Part shown: piece after piece, positions 37,535 through 46,480 of the stretch | Numbering within the stretch: the stretch's first letter is position 1 | Layout of the letters: each line of letters starts with the position of its first letter | DNA from: UBA5793 sp040255465 | Lineage (GTDB): Bacteria; Planctomycetota; Phycisphaerae; Phycisphaerales; UBA5793 | DNA length: 64,000 bases | Direction of reading: 5' to 3' | NCBI GenBank assembly: GCA_040255465.1 | Contig: JBDZVA010000002.1 | Span: 868,001 to 932,000, forward strand | The notes under the pieces: generated by a model | Database searches by the model: none | What the model saw: the letters and a program-made list of their open reading frames with translations, nothing else | What the model was told of the DNA's origin: nothing | Program-made: the position numbers and the translations under genes

Positions 37535-37684
37535 GTGCAGCTGGTCAGGAGCACGGCCTCAGTCGCTGCCACCTGGCACATGAACGCAACACCCCGTTCT
37601 GTGGAGGCGTCAGATGCCCGCCCTCGCAAACGCCAGTGTATCCTTGCCCGCCACCCACGGCCCCGCCGTCACGGACGCCAACTC

Positions 37685-39193
37685 CTACTCCACCAGAATC
37701 ACACCCGAGATGCGGCAACTCGACACATCCAGCGCCTGCAGGTAGACGCGCCCGCAGACCTGTTGGGTTACATACGCGGGAACCGCCACTGAGCCGTCCA
37801 TGCCTGCCCGCTTGGTCGTCGCGACTCGAATGGCCCTCTGGAGGCCAAGCAATGTGCCGGCACATGGATTTCCATTCGGGATTGCGAACTCACCCTCTCC
37901 CAGAGCCGAGAGAATAGCCACCATCCCTCCCGGCGTGGCCCGCGTGACTTTGAAGAGCATCGAACCGGGGCAGGAACCGATTGCCGTCAACGTCAGATCG
38001 CACTCGATCGAACAGACGTACGCGGCTCCGGGATTCTCACCCGGGCCCTCACCCGGAGAACCAACCAGCGCGGTCGCACCGGCCGCGGCGATGCTCCAGC
38101 CAAATTGGCGGCTGTTGTCTCCATCGGGCGCGACGAGCTTCCTCGTTTCTTCCCCAGTCGCCGCATCAAAGAGATAGACCGCGCCTGCTCGATACCCTCG
38201 ATCCGCATCGCCCGATGCTCCAACCAGTATTTGGGTACCCCCGATCGCGACGGAGCGCCCGAAGTACTTGCCCGATGTGGGATCCGCCGGCACGAGTTTG
38301 AGCAGTTGCTGGCCAGTCGAAGCGTCAAACACAAAGGCCGCGCCGGATTGCTGAGCACCTTCTGCTCGATACGGCGCGCCGACCACCGCCAGTCCACCTC
38401 CAACGGCAACCGAGGCGCCAAACTCATCGCGCTCCGCCCCATTGTCCGGAACCAGTTTGCAAATCTCAATACCCGTCAGAGCATCGAGCACATACGCCGC
38501 ACCTGACCGAGCTCCGTAGATGTTTGCCCCAGGCGCACCCACCACAACAAATTGACCATCTGTCGCCGTAACTGCTCCGAAACGATTACCCTCCGCTCCG
38601 TCCGACGCGAGGATCTTGCGAATCTGTCGGCTGGTCGAAGTGTTGAACAGGTAGATCGCTCCAGCCCCCACGGCTCGTTCATCATCGCCGGGGGCTCCGA
38701 TGATTGCTGTCGTTCCCACTATTGCGACGGAGTTGCCAAATGCATCCCCCAGGTCGCGATCCTCAGCGGCGAGTTCATAGAGCAACTGATGTGAATCCGC
38801 ATCAAAGACGAAAGCCGAACCTCGATTGGCGTCATCCTTGCTCGCGCCGATGACGATGCGGTTCCCGCCAAACGCCACACTTTCTCCAAACTGGTCCCCC
38901 GCTGTCCCATCGCCGGCGATGAACTTCGCCAGTTCCTCTCCCGTCACATAGTTATACAGATATGCCGCGCCAGCGTTCTCCGCTGGATCCTCTGCGAACA
39001 TCGCGCCCACGACGGTTCGATCCCCCTCGATGGCGATCGCGGTACCCAACAGATCACCTGACACCCCGTCTGATGAAAGGAGCTGGCGCTCAAAAGCCAT
39101 ATCGCACTGACCCAGCGCTGCATCGGCTATTAGCGTGATGAGACAAATGCACAGCGACAGGGCAGTCGCATTTCTGTGGTATTCATGCAACAT
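37685..39193 (-). CDS. Secreted FG-GAP repeat protein
   Basis: A 502-residue exported beta-propeller. ATG 39193 has GGGAG about seven bases upstream and a signal peptide follows (LSLCICLITLIADAALGQC). Seven similar blades of about 50 residues repeat the pattern GD-x-(F/L)-G-x-(S/A)-(V/I)-A followed by V-(V/I)-GA-x-x-(D/A), with AYLYN/AFVFDA/AIYLF strands, as in FG-GAP/integrin-alpha-like repeats. The last 110 residues form a separate Cys-containing module (ECDL, GSCPG, NPCAG, QQVCG, SSCRISG). It probably sits at the cell surface or in the periplasm; ligand unknown. It converges on the redox operon with a 150-base gap and no clear terminator. Confidence 0.88.
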   Translation of the reverse strand: MLHEYHRNATALSLCICLITLIADAALGQCDMAFERQLLSSDGVSGDLLGTAIAIEGDRTVVGAMFAEDPAENAGAAYLYNYVTGEELAKFIAGDGTAGDQFGESVAFGGNRIVIGASKDDANRGSAFVFDADSHQLLYELAAEDRDLGDAFGNSVAIVGTTAIIGAPGDDERAVGAGAIYLFNTSTSRQIRKILASDGAEGNRFGAVTATDGQFVVVGAPGANIYGARSGAAYVLDALTGIEICKLVPDNGAERDEFGASVAVGGGLAVVGAPYRAEGAQQSGAAFVFDASTGQQLLKLVPADPTSGKYFGRSVAIGGTQILVGASGDADRGYRAGAVYLFDAATGEETRKLVAPDGDNSRQFGWSIAAAGATALVGSPGEGPGENPGAAYVCSIECDLTLTAIGSCPGSMLFKVTRATPGGMVAILSALGEGEFAIPNGNPCAGTLLGLQRAIRVATTKRAGMDGSVAVPAYVTQQVCGRVYLQALDVSSCRISGVILVE

Positions 39194-39440
39194 CTCGGAT
39201 CTCCCTTTTCCAACCTGGACCCGCCGCTCTGCGCTTCCCACCAAGGGCAACCCAGCTGAGGGCAGTCGCGATCTGGGTCGCAACAGCCTCGCACCACAGA
39301 ACATTCTACCCGCTCCTTCACGCAAACGACAAGGGAAACTCACCCTCATCTGCAGGGATGCAGCGTGACTGGCACTACGGGAATCAGTTCCGGATCCCCA
39401 CCAGAGAATGGCTACACCACACCGATCACCCGCTGTCTGC

Positions 39441-40754
39441 CTAGTCAGGACCACCAACGCCTGTGCCGGCCTTCAAGTGCTCGACATCCCGCCGCGCTCC
39501 TGCAGTAATGGTGCGCATCTGGAATGAACTTCCCCCGGGTAGAGCGTTCAGCGCGCTGACAAGATCATCCATTCCTAAGACGGTGTAGGTGTTAAGTGTG
39601 AGCACCGGAGTGCTGTGGCGTGCGAGGGTTTGCGCTACCTTGACGCTGGCGCCGCCGCGGACGAGCGAAGTGACATAGGTCATGCGCAGGGCGTGAAAGT
39701 CAACCACACGTCCCACCGAGTTGCGCACCGAGAGGAACTCCGCAGCCTGACGACGGCGGCGCTCCGGGCCATCTTCGGCCTCGCGGATCCAGTGTGCCTT
39801 GGCGCGTCGCAGATCCGCGCGGAGCATTCTCGCGAGCCGATCCATCGGGCCGCGAAACACGCGGCAGCCGCGAGGTCGATCCGCCAGCCACGGTTCGAGC
39901 AACTCCGCCAGGTCGGCCCGAAGCGGCTGACGATCCTCGCGCCGTCGTTTGCTGTACGCCGCCGCAACGGTCACGCAGGGCGGCGTGGAAGTGAGATCAA
40001 AGCTCTCCGGCCTCAGGCTGCGCAGTTCCGATGCGCGAAACCCCGTGCCCAACGCCAAACGATACAGCATCGCGCGATCCGGTCCGCTCCATGATCGTGA
40101 AGTGGACACCTCTTCGGTCACCGCGAGAAGCCACGCCACTTCCTCCTGGCTCAACGGGCGGCGCAGCAGGCGGCGATCCGTGTGCCCGTTGAACTCCGAC
40201 AGACCAAGGAGTGGATCCACAGGCAGGCGCCTGTCCCTGAGGCACCAGCGAGAGAACGACTTGACGGCCCGAAGCGCATGGTTGCAGGTTCGCGCAGACA
40301 CCCCGTTGGTGAGGCGATCGCTCACCGCTGCGAGTACGACAAAGGGCGACATCTCTTCGAGCATCGTTACGCGAGCATCGGCAAGTGTCCTTTCAGCGAG
40401 CCTGACGATCTGCTGGACATGGCGACGCGTGTTGCGCTTGGAGGCCAGGTAGCCCTTCCAATCCGCAAGGTGCGTTTCAATCGGCTCTCTGCCGCGCTTC
40501 GCGATGTATTCAATGCGCGGGTCGATGACGCCCTCGCGGCGAAGCGCCGCGTCTGCCGTGAGCTTGGCGAGAATACGTTCCGCCGCCACCCGATCCGTGG
40601 TCCGCGTCGACCGAGCTCGACGCCTTCCGTCATGTTCAACCCACGCGACAATCCAGGCGCCGCGACCATCACGCTTGTACAGCGAACCCCCACCGCAACG
40701 GCGCTTGCGCCGGCGGATTGTCTTCTTCCCCTGCCTCGAGTCCTGCATCGGCAT
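39441..40754 (-). CDS. Tyrosine recombinase (phage-type integrase)
   Basis: A 437-residue site-specific recombinase. The N-terminus is very basic (KKTIRRRKRRCGG) and includes an arm-type DNA-binding region (SLYKRDGRGAWIVAWVEHDG). A SAM-like core-binding domain covers about 90-190, and the catalytic domain holds the family residues: Arg in GTGFRASELRSL (about 238), the lysine-hairpin region, HALRMTYVT (His and Arg, about 354-357), His in LARHSTPVL (about 380), and the nucleophile Tyr in NTYTVLG (about 388). All key residues are present, so it should be active. No tRNA or duplicated att site is adjacent, and no phage structural genes are seen. Confidence 0.93.
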   Translation of the reverse strand: MPMQDSRQGKKTIRRRKRRCGGGSLYKRDGRGAWIVAWVEHDGRRRARSTRTTDRVAAERILAKLTADAALRREGVIDPRIEYIAKRGREPIETHLADWKGYLASKRNTRRHVQQIVRLAERTLADARVTMLEEMSPFVVLAAVSDRLTNGVSARTCNHALRAVKSFSRWCLRDRRLPVDPLLGLSEFNGHTDRRLLRRPLSQEEVAWLLAVTEEVSTSRSWSGPDRAMLYRLALGTGFRASELRSLRPESFDLTSTPPCVTVAAAYSKRRREDRQPLRADLAELLEPWLADRPRGCRVFRGPMDRLARMLRADLRRAKAHWIREAEDGPERRRRQAAEFLSVRNSVGRVVDFHALRMTYVTSLVRGGASVKVAQTLARHSTPVLTLNTYTVLGMDDLVSALNALPGGSSFQMRTITAGARRDVEHLKAGTGVGGPD

Positions 40755-41260
40755 CGTCCCACCACCTTTCGTTCGACGACCAACGGATCAACATCTCCAC
40801 TCGACCACTGGCTTCATCAATCTGCCGCGGCCACCAGCGCGGATTTGCACGAAGCCAGTCAGCCACGTTACCGGAGAGCCCGACGGAAATCCCTCTCCTC
40901 CGCTGCAACGGCCTTCTCAGGCCAGCCATGGCCGGTTTCGATGGTGCTGTTTGCGCATGCGCAGGGCGAACGGGTCGATTCACCCAACGGGCCGGACCTT
41001 GCTCCAGCTGGCACACGGGCGCTCAGCGCAACACCTCCAACGTACCCGTTGCCAGAAACAGGTCTGAATGCGGTTCCCCTCGCCCCCCACTGCGCTCGTA
41101 CCGTATGGTCTGCGGGAGTATCCTGCGCCGGGCATGGACCGGCTTGTACCGGCTGCTGGCTGATCGATGAGGTGCTGACATCGCTGTTGCATCTGCGCAA
41201 TCGGGTACCACCAATAGGACTCTCGCCGAACCCAGGGCGGATGGACGCGCCGTTGCCATC
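40755..41260. other. Divergent region between integrase and lhgO
   Basis: These 506 bases lie between two divergent genes and should hold both promoters and perhaps the attachment site of the integrase. A minus-strand frame (40669-41016) overlaps the start of the integrase and contains a Trp-rich segment (WLRANPRWWPRQ), but I cannot tell whether it is a small accessory gene or a shadow. I see no clear repeat. Confidence 0.4.
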
Positions 41261-42466
41261 GTGTCCAAGGACGTGTTCGATGCCGCCATTGTCGGCGCGG
41301 GCATCGTGGGCCTGGCGACAGCGTGGCGGCTGATCGCCCGCAATCCTGGTTGGCGGATCGCCATTCTCGAGAAGGAAGATCGCGTTGCCGCCCATCAGAC
41401 CGGCCGCAACTCCGGCGTGCTTCATTCGGGCATCTACTACAAGCCGGGGTCGCTCAAGGCAACCAACTGTCGGCGCGGCCTGAAAATGATGGTCGAGTTC
41501 TGTCGGCAGCACTCGATCCCGCACGACATCTGCGGCAAGGTGATCGTGGCCACGCACGCGTCCCAGCGACCGACTCTCAACAAGCTGCTCGAAAACGGTC
41601 TCGCCAACGGCATTCGCTGCCGCGCCATCGGGGCCGACGAACTGCGCGAACTCGAGCCCGCCGCGTCAGGGGTCGGCGCGATCCACGTGCAAGACACCGG
41701 GATCGTCGATTACCCCGCCGTGTGCGGCAAGCTCGCGGAGTTGATCTGCACTGCCGACAGCGAGATCCGCACCAGTGCCCGCGTGCTCTCCATGAACCGC
41801 GCGAACGGATCAGTTCATCTTCAGACGACAGCAGGGACGATCGCCGCGCGACGAGTGATCAACTGCGCAGGTTTGCAGTCTGATCGCGTAACGAAGCTGT
41901 CGGGCGCCCGGCCCGAGGTTCGCATCGTTCCCTTCCGCGGCGAATACTACGTGCTTCGCCCCGAGGCGAGGTCGCTGGTCCGCAACCTGATCTACCCCGT
42001 ACCCGACCCTCGCTATCCATTCCTCGGCGTGCACTTCACAAGGATGACCAGCGGTGAAGTCGAGTGCGGGCCCAACGCCGTGCTCGCCCTTGCCCGCGAA
42101 GGCTACAGATGGCGGGACTTCAACCTCCTCGATCTCGGCAGCACCCTGATCACACCAGGCTTCTGGCACTTCGCCCGCCGACACTGGCACACCGCCGCCG
42201 CAGAAATCTGGCGATCGCTGAACAAGGCCGCATTCCTCCGCGGTCTGCAGCAGCTTGTGCCGGCAATCAGGGAGCAGGACATTCGACGAGCCGCCAGCGG
42301 CGTCCGCGCCCAGGCGATGCTGCCCAGCGGCGATCTGCTCGATGACTTTTCGATTACGAGAGCCGACCGGGTCGTCAACGTCTGCAATGCGCCAAGTCCC
42401 GCAGCCACGGCGTCGCTGAGTATCGCCGAGACCATTGCCGAGCACGTGGAAGCGATGGGCCAGTGA
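41261..42466 (+). CDS. lhgO: L-2-hydroxyglutarate dehydrogenase/oxidase
   Basis: A 401-residue FAD enzyme of the LhgO family, which oxidises L-2-hydroxyglutarate to 2-oxoglutarate with electrons passed to the quinone pool or oxygen. The N-terminal FAD motif is VGAGIVGLATAW (about residues 10-21). Family segments are NSGVLHSGIYYKPGSLKA (about 50-67), ELEPA, VPFRGEYYVL, PFLGVHFTR and GPNAVLALAREGY. Length fits. The start is GTG 41261 with no clear ribosome binding site. It may salvage a metabolic by-product and has no obvious link to its neighbours. Confidence 0.92.
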   Translation: MSKDVFDAAIVGAGIVGLATAWRLIARNPGWRIAILEKEDRVAAHQTGRNSGVLHSGIYYKPGSLKATNCRRGLKMMVEFCRQHSIPHDICGKVIVATHASQRPTLNKLLENGLANGIRCRAIGADELRELEPAASGVGAIHVQDTGIVDYPAVCGKLAELICTADSEIRTSARVLSMNRANGSVHLQTTAGTIAARRVINCAGLQSDRVTKLSGARPEVRIVPFRGEYYVLRPEARSLVRNLIYPVPDPRYPFLGVHFTRMTSGEVECGPNAVLALAREGYRWRDFNLLDLGSTLITPGFWHFARRHWHTAAAEIWRSLNKAAFLRGLQQLVPAIREQDIRRAASGVRAQAMLPSGDLLDDFSITRADRVVNVCNAPSPAATASLSIAETIAEHVEAMGQ

Positions 42467-42850
42467 GCCACGTCCACCCTCCGGTCGGAAACTGGGGAGG
42501 CGCGCAGGCAAGGGGCGTGAAGTGGATACTCACTCGCACGCAGCCGGATACCGCGGGACGGGAGTGCCGGATTTGGCGCCCGAGCGGCGGCCATCACAAC
42601 TCCGCCCGTTGCACGTTCCCGCTTACAAGTCGTTGGCTTGCAATCAGTCGTCGCTTCGATCCGCCTCGTGCCGTTTCGCGAGGTCCAATGGCAAATCATG
42701 GGCGGTCGCAGCCGGTCCTTGTTCATGGAACGCAGCATCGCTTCCCCCAATTGTCGATCATCCTGCTGCGAACGCTGCCAAAAGACCACTCCGATCGCGA
42801 TGCGCGTCGGAAAGGTCGCTCTCCCGCCACGGCGGGAGTTCGCCGTGCGG
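42467..42850. other. Convergent intergenic region with one hairpin
   Basis: These 384 bases separate two convergent genes. Apart from the inverted repeat at 42821-42838, I see no gene or repeat; open frames on both strands are compositional shadows. Confidence 0.45.
42821..42838 (-). terminator. Hairpin, possible terminator for the 42851 gene
   Basis: CTCCCGCC and GGCGGGAG form a perfect 8-bp stem around a two-base centre, 12 bases beyond the stop codon of the minus-strand zinc-ribbon gene. There is no T-run after it on either strand, so termination would need Rho or the hairpin may only protect the mRNA end. Confidence 0.4.
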
Positions 42851-43810
42851 CTAACTGGTTGAGAGCCAGGCACGGCGAAGACGGCCCGGGAGAGCCTTGC
42901 CGCATTCGGAGCAGCGCAGTGAGTTGCCCCGCGTGTCGTACTTGCAGCGGGGACAGCGGGGGCTCGTCGCATTCAACTTGGCGAGCCAGCGCCGGTCCGC
43001 GAATGAAAGCGGCGCCAGAGGCGCCAGCGCGCAAAGCGAGGCACAGGTGAGGAGCGGAGCCAGGAGAACCGTCGGCTGGGCGGGCATGTGGTGATAGTAC
43101 TTCCGCACAATCTGCGGATTCCCGTACAGGTTGACCGGCCATGTACTCTGCCACACGGTTGCGAGTCCCATCCCGATGACCAAGGACAAAAGTGCAACCG
43201 GGTAACGCTGACGGTGCAGCGTGAAGTGCCGAACGACTCGGGCAAGCCGCTCGACCGGGTACGTCACGATCGCAACAACGATCCCCACCAGAACGAGAAT
43301 CGCGATGGGCCGCGAACGACTCATCGCTCGGAAGAGGTCCATTGGTGTGCGGAGTGGCGCATTCGGCACGACGACGATATTGGTGTACTGGGCCGGGATG
43401 GGCAGGAACCGAGCGCGGTCAGCCGAGCACACGGCAAGCATGCGTTCGCTCTGGGCGTTATAGATCCAGCCGGCATCGATAGCCGTTCGAACGTCCTCTC
43501 GACTGAGGGCGATGTTTGTTCGCCGCGTGGGCCAGCCGAGATAGCAAACGGGCTCATACTTGATCCAGCCAGGTCGAACGATGTCGCTCCACCCCTTGGA
43601 AAAGTCCGGCACGACGCCGAACTTCACCTTGTGCAACTGGATCATGCTGTCAATGGTGATCAGTTGTGAAGTAATGCCCGAGTATGAGGAGCACAGCACG
43701 GCATTGACCATCCCCGGACGCTCGACGAGCGTCAGTGGCAGGACAACCGCCGCGGCCACAAGAGCGCAAAGGGTGTGAAACGCGAGACGTCGAACCAGTG
43801 AATGCTGCAT
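42851..43810 (-). CDS. Membrane protein with C-terminal zinc ribbon
   Basis: A 319-residue protein. ATG 43810 starts a membrane or signal segment (LAFHTLCALVAAAVVLPLTLV, about 9-29). The segment after it (SQLITIDSMIQLHKVKFGVVPDF) recalls the post-helix region of G-type pseudopilins, though no prepilin peptidase site is visible. Further helices lie at about 180-196, 222-240 and 258-278. The C-terminus is a zinc ribbon (CPRCKYDTRGN then CSECGK), a module very common in Phycisphaerae-type planctomycetes. Function unknown; it may be a small envelope sensor or assembly factor. It stands alone on the minus strand. Confidence 0.75.
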   Translation of the reverse strand: MQHSLVRRLAFHTLCALVAAAVVLPLTLVERPGMVNAVLCSSYSGITSQLITIDSMIQLHKVKFGVVPDFSKGWSDIVRPGWIKYEPVCYLGWPTRRTNIALSREDVRTAIDAGWIYNAQSERMLAVCSADRARFLPIPAQYTNIVVVPNAPLRTPMDLFRAMSRSRPIAILVLVGIVVAIVTYPVERLARVVRHFTLHRQRYPVALLSLVIGMGLATVWQSTWPVNLYGNPQIVRKYYHHMPAQPTVLLAPLLTCASLCALAPLAPLSFADRRWLAKLNATSPRCPRCKYDTRGNSLRCSECGKALPGRLRRAWLSTS

Positions 43811-44385
43811 GACGATCTCACACGAAGAGTGGCTGCTCCATGTATCGGCAGGATGATGCACGCGAATCGTACAGATACCACGAGCGGCTTGCACCAAGGG
43901 GCCCGAAGGACCTCCCACGGGCCACAATCAGCACGCCAACCGATGGTTGTCCGGCCGGTACGCCCTCGACAGGACGCCGTTCCCCACTGGTAGTAGTCGC
44001 GGCTACACGAGTCCACCCGCAGGCGAACTCAGGACCAATCGTATTCGAAACCACCCATGTCGAGTGTTTGGACGCGCAGAGGCATGGGAATCAGCGCCGA
44101 TTGGCACCGTCGCGCCGCAATTTGGGGGATTGCATCATGCAAACCGGAGGGTCGGTCGATCCCGATTCCAGTGTTCCGTGCAGAGCACATGGGACACCTG
44201 GAGAAAGGTCTGGTCGCAGAGTTCGCCAGTGCGTCGCCACCGGGAACTCGGTTTGCAAACACACCCAATGCCCGACCGTCCTTTTCCCATTCTTTGTCAA
44301 TTCGCGCAATCGCACGCAAGAATCTGGCACTCTGTCTTCTCGCGGGATGATCATACAATCAGCCGAGACACGGCTGCCCGCACCG
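43811..44385. other. Intergenic region with a palindromic repeat copy
   Basis: No convincing gene is visible in these 575 bases; frames on both strands here are shadows or lack start signals. It holds one copy (44129-44142) of the palindrome-containing repeat shared with 45302-45324. Confidence 0.4.
44129..44142. repeat. Palindromic repeat, copy A
   Basis: ATTGCATCATGCAA includes the inverted repeat TTGCAT-C-ATGCAA. The identical 14 bases occur at 45306-45319, so the two copies are also a direct repeat 1177 bases apart that brackets the gene at 44386-44937. Both copies follow a run of four or five G residues. Confidence 0.75.
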
Positions 44386-44937
44386 CTACCTGATCTTGGC
44401 CACTTTCGCCAACATAGCCGAGGCCACCCCGTGGATGAATGCCAACTGATTGACCGCCTCGGCATCGAGTCTGAAATTCACTGTCTTCGACCCGTCATCC
44501 ATAATGTTTGTCAGATGCACAGCCACGTATTTCACAAACGCCCCAGCGTTGCATACTGTGCTGAGGGCGATCGCACGCATCCATTCTGCATCACTCCCAA
44601 AATCCGCTCGACATGATAGCACAGTGGCTTCGTGAACCAGACGTTTCACATCGTCCAAAGATCCACACGCGTTGTCGCGATCCCTCCGACGCAAACGCCG
44701 ACGAACTTGTTCATACGGAAGTCCATGATCTTCACAGAACGCTTTCATGGAAGTGCGCCGATCGCTGCCTAACCAGCCCTGTTGAATGCGATGCCAATTC
44801 CACCAGACACGTCCGGCTTCCACCCTACGGCACTTCACGAAACCCAACTCTTCCGCTCGCCAGAAGTTTGGATGGTCCCAGGCTTTGCGCTTCGCACGGC
44901 TTTTGTTTTTGTCGTTCTTGTCTTCTTTGGAATTCAT
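44386..44937 (-). CDS. Putative DNA-binding protein, accessory gene of unknown function
   Basis: A 183-residue soluble protein I cannot name. It begins with a Lys/Asp-rich tail (NSKEDKNDKNKSRAKRKAW). A Trp-rich part follows (HPNFWRAEELGFVKCRR, WWNWHRIQQGW), then a probable helix-turn-helix with a strongly basic end (MKAFCEDHGLPYEQVRRRL, about 65-85), then a mostly helical C-terminal half. This resembles small DNA-binding proteins of mobile elements such as terminase small subunits, but no signature confirms it. ATG 44937 is preferred to GTG 44940. A promoter fits at 45015-45043, and a shared palindrome lies on each side. Base composition around it is lower in GC than in the neighbours, suggesting acquisition. 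Confidence 0.6.
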   Translation of the reverse strand: MNSKEDKNDKNKSRAKRKAWDHPNFWRAEELGFVKCRRVEAGRVWWNWHRIQQGWLGSDRRTSMKAFCEDHGLPYEQVRRRLRRRDRDNACGSLDDVKRLVHEATVLSCRADFGSDAEWMRAIALSTVCNAGAFVKYVAVHLTNIMDDGSKTVNFRLDAEAVNQLAFIHGVASAMLAKVAKIR

Positions 44938-45014
44938 CACATCCGCCCCCGTCTTGACTCGTACCGGTCCACCTATGTACCTGATGATGAGTGGCTATGC
45001 ATACGCCGACCAAT

Positions 45015-45043
45015 ATAATAGTTGGATATTACATGCGTGTCCG
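45015..45043 (-). promoter_or_regulatory. Candidate sigma70 promoter for the DNA-binding-like gene
   Basis: On the minus strand, CGGACA (45038-45043, four of six) and TATTAT (45015-45020, five of six) are 17 bases apart. Transcription would start near 45008, leaving a leader of about 70 bases before ATG 44937. Confidence 0.45.
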
Positions 45044-45301
45044 CGCGCCAAATGATTTTACATTCTGCTCTTCGAGACACCACGAGTTTGTCTTCAGCGC
45101 AAAATGCACGGACCGTAGTCACCATCTGGATGCCGCAGTCTGCTTGCGCCAGCCGCGACTCTGTCTGCAAGCAAAAAGAGAACCGCGTTGCCGCAGCCTC
45201 ATCGCTTACTACCCCTCATGCGGGCGGGAGTTGGACCACAGCACGTTTTTGCGGCTCGTCTCGGGGTTGCGATTCCAGATTGAGAATTCGATGTGAGGGG
45301 T

Positions 45302-45324
45302 GTGAATTGCATCATGCAATTCAC
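45302..45324. repeat. Perfect 11-bp palindrome, copy B of the repeat
   Basis: Arms GTGAATTGCAT and ATGCAATTCAC are perfect inverted repeats around a single central C. The inner 14 bases equal copy A at 44129-44142. The symmetry is what one expects of a dimeric repressor operator or a recombinase core site. Confidence 0.8.
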
Positions 45325-45433
45325 TCGCCGTTTCGCATGGGAGGGACGACTCGACATCCATCCCCGAACCCTCTCGGAGCGCGACGTCGCCTCTTGTGAG
45401 TTGGCCAACTCATGGACGGGCTGCAAACTCGGA

Positions 45434-46477
45434 CTACCGCGCTACCCCGGCCAGCCGCTCATTCTCCTCGCGGTACGCCCCCGAGAGGATGCTCTCCCAC
45501 CACGGCTGGCTGTCGCGGTACCACTGCACCGTCGCCTCCAGCGCGGCCGGCCATTGCGACTTGCTCGCCTGCCAGCCCAGTGCCTGTCGTGTCCACGTCG
45601 AGTCGATGGCATAGCGCCGGTCGTGGCCGAGTCGATCGGTCACGTGCTCGACGAACGACGCATCGCGGCCCGTCAACTTGAGCAGCATGTGCGTCAGTTC
45701 GACGTTGGGGTGTTCGTTGCTGGCGCCGATGTTGTAGACCTGCCCGGCCTGGCCGCGCTGCAGCGCCGCGATGATCGCAGCACAGTGATCATCAACATGA
45801 ATCCAGTCGCGGACGTTCAGCCCGTCGCCGTAGAGCGGTACGCGCTTGCCGCGCATCAGGTTGATGGTAAACAGCGGGATGACCTTTTCGGGAAACTGAC
45901 GCGGCCCGAAGTTGTTCGAGCAGCGCGTGATCATCCCGGGGAAGCCAAAGGTGTGGCAATAAGCGAGAACAAGCAGATCCGCAGAGGCCTTGCTTGCGGC
46001 ATAGGGCGAACTCGGGTTGAGCGGAGTCTTCTCGGTGAAAGCGGGCTCACTTGCATCAAGCGAAAGTGAGCCGTACACCTCGTCGGTGCTGACCTGCAGG
46101 TAGCGCGCGACCTTCAGCTCGCGAGCCGTGTCGAGCAGGATCTGCGTGCCGACGACATTTGTCCTGATGAACGGGCTCGAGTCGGCTATCGATCGATCAA
46201 CATGCGACTCGGCAGCCACGTTGATCACAGCATCGCAGCCATCCATCGCGCGGCGGACGGTCTCGCGATCGGTGATGTCGCCGCGCACGAAGTGATGACG
46301 CGGATGCTCAAGCAGCTCCTCCAGCCCGGAAAGACTCGCCGCATAGGTCAGGCAATCGAGATTGACGATGCTGGAGCCGGGCAATTGCGCGAGCACGTTG
46401 CGGACAAGGGCCGAACCGATAAAGCCGGCGCCGCCGGTGATCAGGATCCGCTTTGGCTCAAAAGGTCGCTCTTGCAT
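45434..46477 (-). CDS. rmlB: dTDP-glucose 4,6-dehydratase
   Basis: A 347-residue short-chain dehydrogenase that converts dTDP-glucose to dTDP-4-keto-6-deoxyglucose, the precursor of rhamnose and other deoxysugars. The NAD motif ITGGAGFIGSALV lies at about 14-26. The catalytic STDEVYG comes in the middle and the YAASKAS motif supplies the Tyr and Lys. Length and motifs are standard. It starts four bases after the rmlA stop on the same strand, so both enzymes come from one transcript. No rmlC or rmlD is visible, so the end sugar is not known. Confidence 0.96.
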   Translation of the reverse strand: MQERPFEPKRILITGGAGFIGSALVRNVLAQLPGSSIVNLDCLTYAASLSGLEELLEHPRHHFVRGDITDRETVRRAMDGCDAVINVAAESHVDRSIADSSPFIRTNVVGTQILLDTARELKVARYLQVSTDEVYGSLSLDASEPAFTEKTPLNPSSPYAASKASADLLVLAYCHTFGFPGMITRCSNNFGPRQFPEKVIPLFTINLMRGKRVPLYGDGLNVRDWIHVDDHCAAIIAALQRGQAGQVYNIGASNEHPNVELTHMLLKLTGRDASFVEHVTDRLGHDRRYAIDSTWTRQALGWQASKSQWPAALEATVQWYRDSQPWWESILSGAYREENERLAGVAR

Positions 46478-46480
46478 GAG

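Larger units (their letters stand above)
44938..45433. other. Upstream region of the DNA-binding-like gene
   Basis: These 496 bases hold a probable promoter (45015-45043, minus strand) and a long palindrome (45302-45324). Several open frames cross it but none has a believable protein composition. The stretch near 45000-45060 is unusually AT-rich for the window. Confidence 0.45.

Noticed and set aside
40669..41016. Possible small excisionase-like gene before the integrase
   Set aside because: It overlaps the integrase start by 86 bases, and no excisionase helix-turn-helix pattern is visible; kept only as a note in the intergenic entry.
42463..43050. Plus-strand frame after lhgO
   Set aside because: It crosses the hairpin and the end of the zinc-ribbon gene, with noise-like composition.
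43840..44616. Plus-strand frame opposite the DNA-binding-like gene
   Set aside because: Composition is Arg/Pro/His-rich noise and it overlaps the better-supported minus-strand gene and its promoter direction.
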